In this document: in pieces, positions 16,828-24,865 of the stretch
How the letters are laid out: each line of letters starts with the position of its first letter
Position numbering within the stretch: the stretch's first letter is position 1
Assembly: GCA_902363575.1 (NCBI GenBank)
Contig: CABJAJ010000002.1
Location: forward strand, 248,001 to 312,000
Origin: Rikenellaceae bacterium
Lineage (GTDB): Bacteria > Bacteroidota > Bacteroidia > Bacteroidales > Rikenellaceae
Length of the DNA: 64,000 bases
Direction: 5' to 3'
Made by a program: the position numbers and the translations under genes
Notes under the pieces: generated by a model
The model's input: only the letters and a program-made list of their open reading frames with translations
What the model was told of the DNA's origin: nothing
Database searches by the model: none

Positions 16828-18648
16828 ATGAAAACAAGCCTCTGCATCCTGGCCCTGCTGGTTGCGTTCGCCGCTGCGCCCGTGCGGGCTGCGGACACGA
16901 TCGAGAAGTCGCAGACGGTGGTGTACATCAACGGCTCGAAGTTCTATGTCCACACCGTGCAGGCGGGACAGACGCTCTATTCGCTTGCCCGGGAGTACGG
17001 CGTGAGCGAGCAGGTTATCCTGGAGTACAACCCCGAAGCCGCCGACGGGCTTCGTACCGATCAGACCCTGAAGATTCCTTTCCGGGCGGAGGCGCCCGCC
17101 GACAGCCGCTCGGAGCGCAAGCTGCGCCGCACGTTCGACACCCATTCCGTTTCGCAGGGCGAGACCCTCTACGCCATTTCCCGGCGTTACGAAATATCGG
17201 TGGCGACCATCATCGAGGACAATCCCAACCTCGACCCGGCGCAACTGCGCATCGGCGAAAAGATCCTGATCCGCAAGCGGGCGATGGGCAAGGCCGACGA
17301 ACATACGAGCCTGGACGAGCTGGAAGCGTACAAGGAGAGCCTCAACCGTGTGGCCGGGGAGGGGCTGGCTTACCACGTCGTCCATCCGGGGGAGACCGTC
17401 TATTCGCTCGCACGGCGCTTCGGAACGACCGAAACCGAACTCTGCGACCTGAACGGCATCCGGCCCGGCGAACTTCGTGCGGGGGCCATCATCAAGGTGC
17501 CTGCCGGGGACGGGGACGGAGAACAGGAGATGATCGTTGCGGGGGACACGATCGAAGCTGGCGGCTTTGCGAACGACCGCGCCGAGGAGATCACTTTCCG
17601 TGCCCTGTCCAAACGCGATCCCGTGCGCATCGCCCTGCTGCTGCCCCTGACGGCAAAGGGGGAGACCAACGTCAATTACCTGGAGTTCTATCAGGGATTC
17701 CTGCTGGGACTCCGACATGTCAAGAACGAGTACGGCTACTCGGCCGATCTCACGCTCTTCAACACCGACCGCGACCCCCAAAAAGTGGCGGAAATCGTGG
17801 CCAGCGACCCGTTCCGCGATGCCGACCTGATCGTCGGCCCGATCTATGAAGAGGAGCTGCCGGAGGTGCTCGCCCATGCCGGACGGCGGAGCGTGCCCGT
17901 CGTCTCGCCGCTGGCGAATCTTGCTCAGGCCAACAGCGACGCCCTGTTCCAGTTGGCCCCCTCGCCGGCCCGTAAATACGAGAAAACCGCAGACCTGTTC
18001 GGCGGACAGAAGAAGATCACCCTGATTTCAACCGAACATACGGACAAGGAGTTCGAGCGCGAAATGCTCGCCCTGATCGGCGAGAGGCCATACGACAGGC
18101 ATACCTACACCTATGAACGCGGCGCCAGGGCGAGCAACCTGACACAGTTGCTCGAAAACGGGGAGGACAACTTGCTTGTCATCCTGGCGGAGGACGAGGT
18201 GGATGTGGACCGCATCCTGGCTTCCATCGCCTCGGCCAATACCAACCTGGTGTCAAGGGGACGCACTGCGCCGCGCTTTACCATCCTGGGTAACGCCCGG
18301 TGGAACCGCTATGCCAACCTCGACCGGACGATGTTTTTCAAAAACCGGATCGTTTTCCTCTCGACCTACCACGCCAAGCGGGATTCGGAGACGATTAAGA
18401 ATTTCGACAGCGAGTACATCAAGGCGTTCGGGGCCCTGCCCACGCTCTATTCCTACCGGGGATACGACGTGGCTGCGATTTTCGCTCCGGGCATGTTCGC
18501 CGATATCGAATACGACATGGAAGGCCGCCGCTACACCCCCCTGCAAACCACCTACGTGTTTCGCCAGGAGGAGGGCCGGCACAACCATGTAAACCAGAAC
18601 TGGGTGCGGGTGAACTACAACCCCGATTTCAGCATCACCCTCGAATAA
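16828..18648 (+). CDS. LysM-repeat protein with periplasmic-binding (type 1) domain
   Basis: 606-residue exported protein. Signal peptide at 1-21 (MKTSLCILALLVAFAAAPVRA). Three LysM peptidoglycan-binding repeats at about 40-84 (HTVQAGQTLYSLAREYGVS), 105-148 (HSVSQGETLYAISRRYEIS) and 182-225 (HVVHPGETVYSLARRFGTT). From about 266 a periplasmic-binding-protein type 1 / Leu-Ile-Val-receptor-like domain begins (VRIALLLPLTAKGETN ... DADLIVGPIYEEELP). No permease is nearby, so the PBP domain is unlikely to feed transport; a cell-wall-anchored ligand or envelope sensor, analogous to LpoA, is inference. Frame is open upstream to 16738, but the signal peptide fixes the start at 16828. Confidence 0.85.
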   Translation: MKTSLCILALLVAFAAAPVRAADTIEKSQTVVYINGSKFYVHTVQAGQTLYSLAREYGVSEQVILEYNPEAADGLRTDQTLKIPFRAEAPADSRSERKLRRTFDTHSVSQGETLYAISRRYEISVATIIEDNPNLDPAQLRIGEKILIRKRAMGKADEHTSLDELEAYKESLNRVAGEGLAYHVVHPGETVYSLARRFGTTETELCDLNGIRPGELRAGAIIKVPAGDGDGEQEMIVAGDTIEAGGFANDRAEEITFRALSKRDPVRIALLLPLTAKGETNVNYLEFYQGFLLGLRHVKNEYGYSADLTLFNTDRDPQKVAEIVASDPFRDADLIVGPIYEEELPEVLAHAGRRSVPVVSPLANLAQANSDALFQLAPSPARKYEKTADLFGGQKKITLISTEHTDKEFEREMLALIGERPYDRHTYTYERGARASNLTQLLENGEDNLLVILAEDEVDVDRILASIASANTNLVSRGRTAPRFTILGNARWNRYANLDRTMFFKNRIVFLSTYHAKRDSETIKNFDSEYIKAFGALPTLYSYRGYDVAAIFAPGMFADIEYDMEGRRYTPLQTTYVFRQEEGRHNHVNQNWVRVNYNPDFSITLE

Positions 18649-18660
18649 ACGCAACCCCTC

Positions 18661-19320
18661 ATGGCGACCATTTCCAACGGCATACCGGAAAAAACGATCG
18701 AACGGCTGAGCGAGTACCGGCGCACGCTGCTTGCGAGCCACAAACAGGGCATCACCCATATTTTTTCGCACGTGCTGGCCGGCATCCACGGCATCACGGC
18801 CGTGCAGGTGCGCCGCGATCTGATGCTTATCGGCTTTTCGAGCGATACGAAGAAAGGGTATGACGTGAAGGTGCTCATCGAGTTCATCAGCCGTATTCTC
18901 GACAGCGAACATCCGGTAAATATCGGCGTACTGGGCATGGGCCATCTGGGACAGGCTATCACCAAGTATTTCAACGGCAAGGGGCTGAAGCTCAAAATTA
19001 TCGCGGCTTTCGACGTCGATCCCGAGAAGGTCGGTTCGACGATCGACGGCATTCCCTGCTACCATATGGAGAGCTTCGAGCAGGTGGTCGAGGACAAGGA
19101 CATCAGCATTGTGATCGTCTCGTCGCCGACGAAGGTGGCCCCCGACCTGGTTGTGCCGATCATCAACGCCGGGATCAAAGGGGTGCTGAATTTCACCTCC
19201 ACGCCGCTCAACTTTCCGCAGGGCATCGTCGTGGAGAATTACGACATCACCACGTTGCTGGAAAAAGTGGCCTATTTCGTCAAGGAGAACGAGGAGGGCA
19301 ACAATGGGGGCAACGCCTGA
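18661..19320 (+). CDS. rex: Redox-sensing transcriptional repressor Rex
   Basis: 219-residue repressor that binds DNA when NADH is low and is released by NADH. An N-terminal winged helix (about 1-80: IPEKTIERLSEYRRTLL, ITAVQVRRDLMLIGFS) precedes a Rossmann domain with GVLGMGHLGQAI (89-100) and a C-terminal domain-swapped helix (NYDITTLLEKVAYFVKE). It is 12 bp after the LysM gene. A perfect Rex-type palindrome lies at 48205-48222 in the promoter of the hydrogenase structural genes, so that operon is a likely target. Confidence 0.95.
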   Translation: MATISNGIPEKTIERLSEYRRTLLASHKQGITHIFSHVLAGIHGITAVQVRRDLMLIGFSSDTKKGYDVKVLIEFISRILDSEHPVNIGVLGMGHLGQAITKYFNGKGLKLKIIAAFDVDPEKVGSTIDGIPCYHMESFEQVVEDKDISIVIVSSPTKVAPDLVVPIINAGIKGVLNFTSTPLNFPQGIVVENYDITTLLEKVAYFVKENEEGNNGGNA

Positions 19321-19343
19321 ATCAAGCAGTCGGAGGAGTGGGG

Positions 19344-19925
19344 ATGAGGGTTTTTCACGGTTTCGACGCGCTTCCGCGCTTCCGGCGGCCGGCCGTCACG
19401 GTCGGCTCGTTCGACGGGGTGCACCTGGGCCACCGGGCGCTGCTCGAACGGTTGGTCGGGGAGGCCCGCCGCAGGAATGCCGAGAGCGTCGTCCTGACCT
19501 TCGAGCCCCATCCGCGCGTCACGCTCGGGCGGGACGAAGGGCTGCGGCTGCTGACCACCCTCGAAGAAAAAACCGCGCTGCTCGCTGCCTCGGGTGTCGA
19601 TGCGTTGGTCGTTATTCCGTTCGACCGGTCATTCAGCACCCTTTCCGGAGCCGAGTTTCTGGATCGTTACCTGATCGGAAAGATCGGCGCGGAGACGCTT
19701 GTAGTGGGGTATAACCACCGTTTCGGCCACGACCGGGCCGATTGCCGGAAGCTGGCCGAAGAACGGGGGTTGTGGCTCGTCTGCGTCGATGAGCGGAGTG
19801 TCGGGGGCGAGCACGTCAGCTCGACGGTGATCCGCAATCTGCTCGCCTGCGGCCGGCAGGACGAGGCGGAACGCCTTGCGGGACATGCTTTGCGTCCGGG
19901 AAACGAATCGAACGATTTGCCATGA
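19344..19925 (+). CDS. FAD synthetase domain protein (RibF-like, no riboflavin kinase domain)
   Basis: 193 residues matching only the N-terminal FMN adenylyltransferase half of bacterial RibF: VGSFDGVHLGHRALL (20-34) with the nucleotidyltransferase HxGH-type motif, FEPHPRVTLG, VVGYNHRFGHDR and the closing motif HVSSTVIRNLLACG. Normal RibF is about 305 residues with a C-terminal riboflavin kinase; here the protein stops about 20 residues after the SST motif and the next gene overlaps it by 4 bp, so there is no room for the kinase. ATG 19344 was chosen for its spacing to CGGAGGA; GTG 19338 is possible. Either a monofunctional FAD synthetase or a paralogue with another nucleotidyl transfer. Confidence 0.85.
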   Translation: MRVFHGFDALPRFRRPAVTVGSFDGVHLGHRALLERLVGEARRRNAESVVLTFEPHPRVTLGRDEGLRLLTTLEEKTALLAASGVDALVVIPFDRSFSTLSGAEFLDRYLIGKIGAETLVVGYNHRFGHDRADCRKLAEERGLWLVCVDERSVGGEHVSSTVIRNLLACGRQDEAERLAGHALRPGNESNDLP

Positions 19926-20338
19926 TACGTTACGACTTTACGATGCGGGTCTGGTACCGGGATACCGACCAAATGGGCATTGTCCACCACTCGAACTACC
20001 TCGGTTATTACGAGGCGGCCCGCTCGGATATGCTCCGCGCATTGGGAATGTCTTTCGCGGAAGTCGAGAAACGGGGAATCATGATGCCTGTTCTGGAGGT
20101 GCGATCGCGTTATCTGCGCCCTGCGCGTTACGATGAGCTGCTGACCGTGCGGATCACGCTCCGCGAAATGCCTGCGGCCCGCATCACGTTCGATTATGAA
20201 ATTTTCAACGAGCGGGCCGAGCTGCTCAATACGGGTACGACCGTGCTGGGTTTTATCCGCAGCGACACGCGCCGTCCCTGCCGCTGCCCGGAGTGGTTCC
20301 TCGACCTGCTCCGCAGCGAGCGAATACCAACTCCTTAG
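19922..20338 (+). CDS. Acyl-CoA thioesterase, 4HBT/YbgC family
   Basis: 138-residue hot-dog-fold thioesterase. The active-site region YRDTDQMGIVHHSNYLGYYE (Asp16, Tyr26) is the hallmark of the 4-hydroxybenzoyl-CoA thioesterase / YbgC group. Length is standard for the family. It starts in the ATGA overlap with the RibF-like gene and ends the plus-strand gene run that began at 13984. Hydrolyses an acyl-CoA or acyl-ACP; substrate not predictable. Confidence 0.88.
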   Translation: MIRYDFTMRVWYRDTDQMGIVHHSNYLGYYEAARSDMLRALGMSFAEVEKRGIMMPVLEVRSRYLRPARYDELLTVRITLREMPAARITFDYEIFNERAELLNTGTTVLGFIRSDTRRPCRCPEWFLDLLRSERIPTP

Positions 20339-20497
20339 TATGCGCCGCGGCAGGTTCCTTTCGGACAGGCCGCAGTCGGCGCAGATGAACTATAAGACGT
20401 CGCATCCGCCTATCCACCCAGACGATCCGCAGAATTCGATCCTGCTCTCTTCCTGAAGGAATCAAAACCCGCGAGCGTGTGTTTAGCAGCGGATATA

Positions 20498-20529
20498 TTT
20501 CCGGATTCCGCTGCGAAGTAGTATTTTTG
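20498..20529 (+). promoter_or_regulatory. Promoter of the EamA transporter gene with inverted repeat
   Basis: Perfect -7 TATTTTTG at 20522-20529, with a weaker -33 TTTC at 20498-20501 (20-bp spacing), 23 bp ahead of the ATG. The -33 region is bracketed by the 8-bp inverted repeat GCAGCGGA (20486-20493) and TCCGCTGC (20507-20514), which could be an operator or simply the end of the upstream transcript. Confidence 0.5.
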
Positions 20530-20552
20530 CAGCCGTTCAAGGCACCTTATTT

Positions 20553-21497
20553 ATGAATTCAAAGGCCAAAGGCTATCTGCTGGGAGCGATTGCCGCAGCG
20601 ACATACGGCATGAACCCGTTGTTCGCCCTACCGCTCTACGAGACGGGAATGGATCCCGACTCCGTTCTTTTTTTCCGATACCTGTTCGCCATTCCGCTGC
20701 TGGGGGTGATGCTCAAGGCCCGGGGACGTACCTTCAGGCTCAAACGCGGCGAGGTGCCGCCCCTGCTCGCCATGGGGCTGTTGGTCGCGGTATCCTCCCT
20801 CACGCTGTTTCAGAGCTATAACTTCATGGACGCAGGCATTGCATCGACCCTGCTGTTCGTCTATCCGATCATGGTGGCCCTGATTATGGCGTTCGTCTTC
20901 AAGGAGAAGCTGACGCTTCAAACCGTCCTGTGCATCGCTCTGGCGCTGGGCGGCATCGGCCTGCTCTACAAAACCGCCGACGGATCGACGCTCTCGCTGA
21001 CCGGTACGGCGCTCGTGATGGTTTCCGCCCTGTCGTATGCCGTCTATATCGTCGGCATCAACCAAAGCTCCCTCAAGCATGTGGCAACGCTCAAAGTCAC
21101 CTTCTACGTCCTGCTGTTCGGCGTGACGCTGTTCCTGGGGCGCATCCTTTACGGCGGAGACCTGATTCTCCCCGAAAAGTGGTACCTGTGGGGCAACCTG
21201 ATCGCTCTCGCGGTATTCCCCACAGCCATCTCGTTCCTCTGCACCACCGGGGCCATCCAGTATATCGGCTCGACGCCGACCGCCATCCTGGGCGCCCTGG
21301 AGCCGGTAACGGCCATCCTGTTCGGAATCACGGTATTCGGAGAGAGGCTGACCCTACGCGAAAGCCTGGGGCTCGCGTTGATTATCACAGCCGTGACGAG
21401 TGTCATTGCCGGCGGCGGCATTACAGCCTATCTGATCCGTTTCAGGAAAATGTTTCCCCGACTGGTCGGGAAACGCAGCAAAACAGACGGCGCATAA
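20553..21497 (+). CDS. EamA/DMT family transporter
   Basis: 314-residue inner-membrane protein with about ten hydrophobic segments arranged as two EamA repeats (LLGAIAAATYGMNPLFALPL at the first, LTGTALVMVSALSYAVYIVG at the second). Typical DMT features: GIASTLLFVYPIMVALIMAFVFKE and the second-repeat GSTPTAILGALEPVTAILFG. Such proteins export or exchange small metabolites; substrate unknown. It stands alone with its own promoter and a bidirectional terminator shared with htpG. Confidence 0.88.
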   Translation: MNSKAKGYLLGAIAAATYGMNPLFALPLYETGMDPDSVLFFRYLFAIPLLGVMLKARGRTFRLKRGEVPPLLAMGLLVAVSSLTLFQSYNFMDAGIASTLLFVYPIMVALIMAFVFKEKLTLQTVLCIALALGGIGLLYKTADGSTLSLTGTALVMVSALSYAVYIVGINQSSLKHVATLKVTFYVLLFGVTLFLGRILYGGDLILPEKWYLWGNLIALAVFPTAISFLCTTGAIQYIGSTPTAILGALEPVTAILFGITVFGERLTLRESLGLALIITAVTSVIAGGGITAYLIRFRKMFPRLVGKRSKTDGA

Positions 21498-21528
21498 AAA
21501 GAGGGCTTTTGGTTAAAGCCCTCTTTTT
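21496..21528. terminator. Bidirectional terminator between the EamA gene and htpG
   Basis: Inverted repeat AAAAAGAGGGCTTT / AAAGCCCTCTTTTT with loop TGGTT. A-tract on one side and T-tract on the other allow it to act on both strands, as expected between convergent genes. Confidence 0.85.
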
Positions 21529-21568
21529 CATCAATTCCTCTGAGCGGCATCCCGCCCCGTGAGCGATC

Positions 21569-23629
21569 TTATTTTTCGATCAGCGAGATGGAGCGCTGGA
21601 TGAAGTCGGTTAAGTGCTTGCCTTTGAGCATTCCGTTGGTGAGCAATGCCAGGTCGATGATCTGCCTGACCAGCCTGTTTTGGGAGCCGATTTCCCGCAG
21701 GCGTGCATTGCGCTCGTCGCGCAGGGCGATGACTTTCCCGGAAAGCTCTTCGCGCATCTTCTTCTCCTCGTCGCTGAGGTCGGCCTCTTTCTTCTCCTTG
21801 GTCACCTCGTCGAAGCGTGCCTGCTCGGCCACGGCCGCGTCGATCTTCTTGGTCACCGACTTGAGTTTGTCCCCATAGCTCTTCTCCACATCGTTCAGAA
21901 TATCGATGACCACCGGATGATTGCCATTGACGGCAATGGTGAAGTTGTCGGGCATCTGCCCGTAAAACTGGCTCATTCCGCCGCCGCTCGTGCGGGCCAT
22001 CTCCTTCATGCGGCGCATGAATTCGTTCTGGGTGATGACCACCGGCGCCTGATCGGGCGACATCGCTTCAAAGGCGATCTGGTAGTGGATTTTCTCGTCG
22101 GTGGGCATCTGACTCTCAAAGACCGGCCTGAGCAACTCCTGCTGCGCTTCGGTGAGCGACATCTTGAGCTGCTCTTCCTTCTGGATCAGCTTGTCGATCA
22201 CATCGCTGTCCACGCGCACGAAACGCTCCTTCTCGTGCTTGGATTCATACCAGCCCATGTAGTGATTGTCCAGCTGGCCGTCCATGACGAGCACATCGTA
22301 TCCTTTGGCTTTCGCCGATTCGAGAAACGTATGCTTGGCGACGGGGTCGTCCACATAAAGATAAACGACCGCGCCGTTTTTGTCGGTTTGTTCCCCCTTG
22401 ACGAACTCCCGGTACTCCTCGGCGGTAAAGTACTTGCCTTCGGTATTTTTCCAGAGCATGAAGCCGGCGGCTTTCTCCGCGAATTTCTCGTCGGTGAGGA
22501 TGCCGTACTCGATGAAGATTTTTAGGTCATCCCATTTGGATTCGTAATCCGACCGCATGGTGGTGAAAAGCTCCTGCAGGCGGTCGGCAACCTTGCGGGT
22601 GATGTAGGACGAAATCTTCTTCACGTTGGCGTCGCTCTGGAGGTAGCTGCGCGACACGTTGAGCGGGATGTCGGGCGAGTCGATCACCCCGTGCAGCAGG
22701 GTGAGGTATTCGGGAACGATCCCCTCGACCTGGTCGGTTACATAGACCTGGTTGGAGTAGAGCTGAATCTTGTTCTTCTGAATCTCGAAGTTGTTGCGGA
22801 TTTTCGGGAAGTAGAGGATGCCCGTCAGATGGAACGGGTAGTCGATGTTCAGGTGGATGTAAAAGAGCGGATCGTCGCTCATGGGGTAGAGCTCGCGGTA
22901 GAACTCCTTGTATTGCTCCTCGGTGATCTCGCTCGGCTTGCGGGTCCAGAGCGGGGCGACGTCGTTGATGATCTTGTCCTTGTCGGTATCCACGTATTTG
23001 CCGTCTTTCCACTCCTTCTCCTTGCCGAACGCAATCGGAACGGGCAGGAAACGGCAGTATTTGCGCAGCAGCTCCTCCACGCGGGCGGGCTCGGCGTACT
23101 CCTTGCCCTCTTCCGAAAGATGAAGCACGACGGTCGTTCCGCGGTCGTGGGGCTCGTCGGTCTCCTCCATCTCGAATTCGGGCGTGCCCGTGCAGCTCCA
23201 GTGCACGGTCTTGGCTCCCTCACGGTAGGAGCGCGTAATGATCTCCACCTTGTCGGAGACCATGAACGCCGAATAGAAGCCCAGTCCGAAATGGCCGATA
23301 ATCGCCTGGTTTTTGTATTTCTCCATGAACTCCTCGGCGCCCGAAAAAGCGATCTGGTTGATGTAGCGGTCCACCTCGTCGGCGGTCATGCCTACGCCCC
23401 GGTCGGTGACGGTGAGCGTGCGGGCCTTTTCGTCCGTTGCAACCCGGATCGTCAGGTCGCCCAGTTCGCCTTTGGCCTCGCCCGTGGAAGAGAGGGTTTT
23501 GAGTTTCTGCGTGGCGTCCACGGCGTTCGAGATCAGCTCGCGCAGGAAAATTTCATGGTCGGAATAGAGGAACTTTTTGATGACGGGAAAGATGTTCTCC
23601 GTCGTAACTCCGATTTTTCCGTTTTTCAT
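21569..23629 (-). CDS. htpG: Molecular chaperone HtpG (Hsp90)
   Basis: 686-residue cytoplasmic Hsp90. The GHKL ATP-binding domain shows FLRELISNAVDATQK, TVTDRGVGMT and IGHFGLGFYSAFMV; the middle and C-terminal domains follow at the longer size usual for Bacteroidota (about 680 versus 624 in E. coli). The frame is open upstream to 23686, but ATG 23629 gives the expected MKNGKIGVTTENIFP start. The 240 bp upstream of it (23630-23869) contain no gene. Confidence 0.96.
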   Translation of the reverse strand: MKNGKIGVTTENIFPVIKKFLYSDHEIFLRELISNAVDATQKLKTLSSTGEAKGELGDLTIRVATDEKARTLTVTDRGVGMTADEVDRYINQIAFSGAEEFMEKYKNQAIIGHFGLGFYSAFMVSDKVEIITRSYREGAKTVHWSCTGTPEFEMEETDEPHDRGTTVVLHLSEEGKEYAEPARVEELLRKYCRFLPVPIAFGKEKEWKDGKYVDTDKDKIINDVAPLWTRKPSEITEEQYKEFYRELYPMSDDPLFYIHLNIDYPFHLTGILYFPKIRNNFEIQKNKIQLYSNQVYVTDQVEGIVPEYLTLLHGVIDSPDIPLNVSRSYLQSDANVKKISSYITRKVADRLQELFTTMRSDYESKWDDLKIFIEYGILTDEKFAEKAAGFMLWKNTEGKYFTAEEYREFVKGEQTDKNGAVVYLYVDDPVAKHTFLESAKAKGYDVLVMDGQLDNHYMGWYESKHEKERFVRVDSDVIDKLIQKEEQLKMSLTEAQQELLRPVFESQMPTDEKIHYQIAFEAMSPDQAPVVITQNEFMRRMKEMARTSGGGMSQFYGQMPDNFTIAVNGNHPVVIDILNDVEKSYGDKLKSVTKKIDAAVAEQARFDEVTKEKKEADLSDEEKKMREELSGKVIALRDERNARLREIGSQNRLVRQIIDLALLTNGMLKGKHLTDFIQRSISLIEK

Positions 23630-23869
23630 AATTATCGTGCAGTTTGATTTGTCAGACTGGCCTTTATGCAACAAACCGTGTGCCACCGCCTTTTTCCTGC
23701 CATTCTGACAGTCCGCCCTGACAATGCAGGGACGCAGGGGAGTCTGCCGGGGATCATCCGGCCGACGCCCGCACCGCTCCGGCCGTACGAAACCACCTCA
23801 GACGGACGGACGACGCAACCTTTCGCCCCGGAAAAGCGCGGCTGCGTCGTCGCGTCGGAATGCGGAGAA

Positions 23870-24859
23870 TTACTCCTCCTCCGGAAAGTGTCCGGAAAGG
23901 GGATCGCGCAGGATGTCATCCGCCAGCTTCGCGGTAATCCGGGCGGCTCCGGCCCTGTTGGGGTGGGCCGGATCGCAGAACAGATCGTCGTCGAGCAGTT
24001 TCGTATAATCGAACACCGCGACTTCGGTGCGGGAGGCAAAGTCGGACACGCATCGCTCGTAATCCTGCGGCAGATGATCCCACAGCAGGGGCGAAACAGG
24101 CATCAGCACCACGTAGTAGCCAATGTGCCTCGCTTTGAAGTAGCGGGACGCCGCCCGGATTTTGGTTTCAAATTCCGCGTCGGGCGTCTGCAAATCGACC
24201 TGAGGGGATTGTTTTTGTGCCAGCAGGTATTTGTCGTACTGTTCTTTCGGCGCCCGTTCGTACGGATAGAGGTAGGGATAGACGGAACTGTCGAGCGAAT
24301 CGGAGAGGGAGTTCGGCTCCAGAAATTTCCGAAGCAGGTTATGCAATCCGGTCTTGGCGCACGTGCGGGATTCATAAAGCACGCGCAGTCGCGATTTCCC
24401 GAATTCGCGCAGTGTGCTTGAGGAGAGGAAGTGGGCGGTCACCGAGTCGGGCCGGTAGCCATCGAGCAATAGCCGATCGACCTTTTTCTCCGCAATGCCC
24501 ATCGGTCCCGCGAGGGTGTTGAGACCTATGCAATGGACCACTACTTTGGTATCGGATGGCAACGACGAATAAAACAGGGCCCCTTCGGAGAACGATTGCC
24601 CCGGATTGGTGAAGGAGGCGACCGTCCGGTTCTCCCCGAGCGCCTCGCCCAGCAGATAACCGTTGATGCCGTTCATGGCCCGGCTGTCTCCGAATACGGC
24701 GACGTCGGGATTCAGCCTGCGGCCGTAGATCCATTCGTAAATCCGCGATAAGCGGGCGAAATCGTCCGGAAGCAACCGAAAGACAGTGGACGTAGCGGCC
24801 ATTGCGATCGAAAGGCACAGGGCGATCAGGACGATTTGACAGTAAAACAGTTTTTTCAT
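23870..24859 (-). CDS. SGNH-like protein partnering the MBOAT acyltransferase
   Basis: 329-residue exported or membrane-anchored protein: one N-terminal hydrophobic segment (KKLFYCQIVLIALCLSIAMA), then an SGNH/GDSL-type fold with the block I motif VAVFGDSRAMNGING (Ser) and the block V motif DPAHPNRAG (Asp, His) near the C-terminus. Position 6 bp after the MBOAT gene is the usual arrangement for DltD / AlgX-like partners, which finish O-acylation of cell-surface glycans outside the membrane. Role in surface polysaccharide O-acetylation is inferred from that pairing; the glycan is unknown. Confidence 0.75.
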   Translation of the reverse strand: MKKLFYCQIVLIALCLSIAMAATSTVFRLLPDDFARLSRIYEWIYGRRLNPDVAVFGDSRAMNGINGYLLGEALGENRTVASFTNPGQSFSEGALFYSSLPSDTKVVVHCIGLNTLAGPMGIAEKKVDRLLLDGYRPDSVTAHFLSSSTLREFGKSRLRVLYESRTCAKTGLHNLLRKFLEPNSLSDSLDSSVYPYLYPYERAPKEQYDKYLLAQKQSPQVDLQTPDAEFETKIRAASRYFKARHIGYYVVLMPVSPLLWDHLPQDYERCVSDFASRTEVAVFDYTKLLDDDLFCDPAHPNRAGAARITAKLADDILRDPLSGHFPEEE

Positions 24860-24865
24860 AGCGCG

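Noticed and set aside
23630..23720. Sigma-54-like TGGCAC...TTGT upstream of htpG on the minus strand
   Set aside because: The -12 element has TTGT, not TTGC, at the right spacing, and Bacteroidota genes here use TAnnTTTG promoters.
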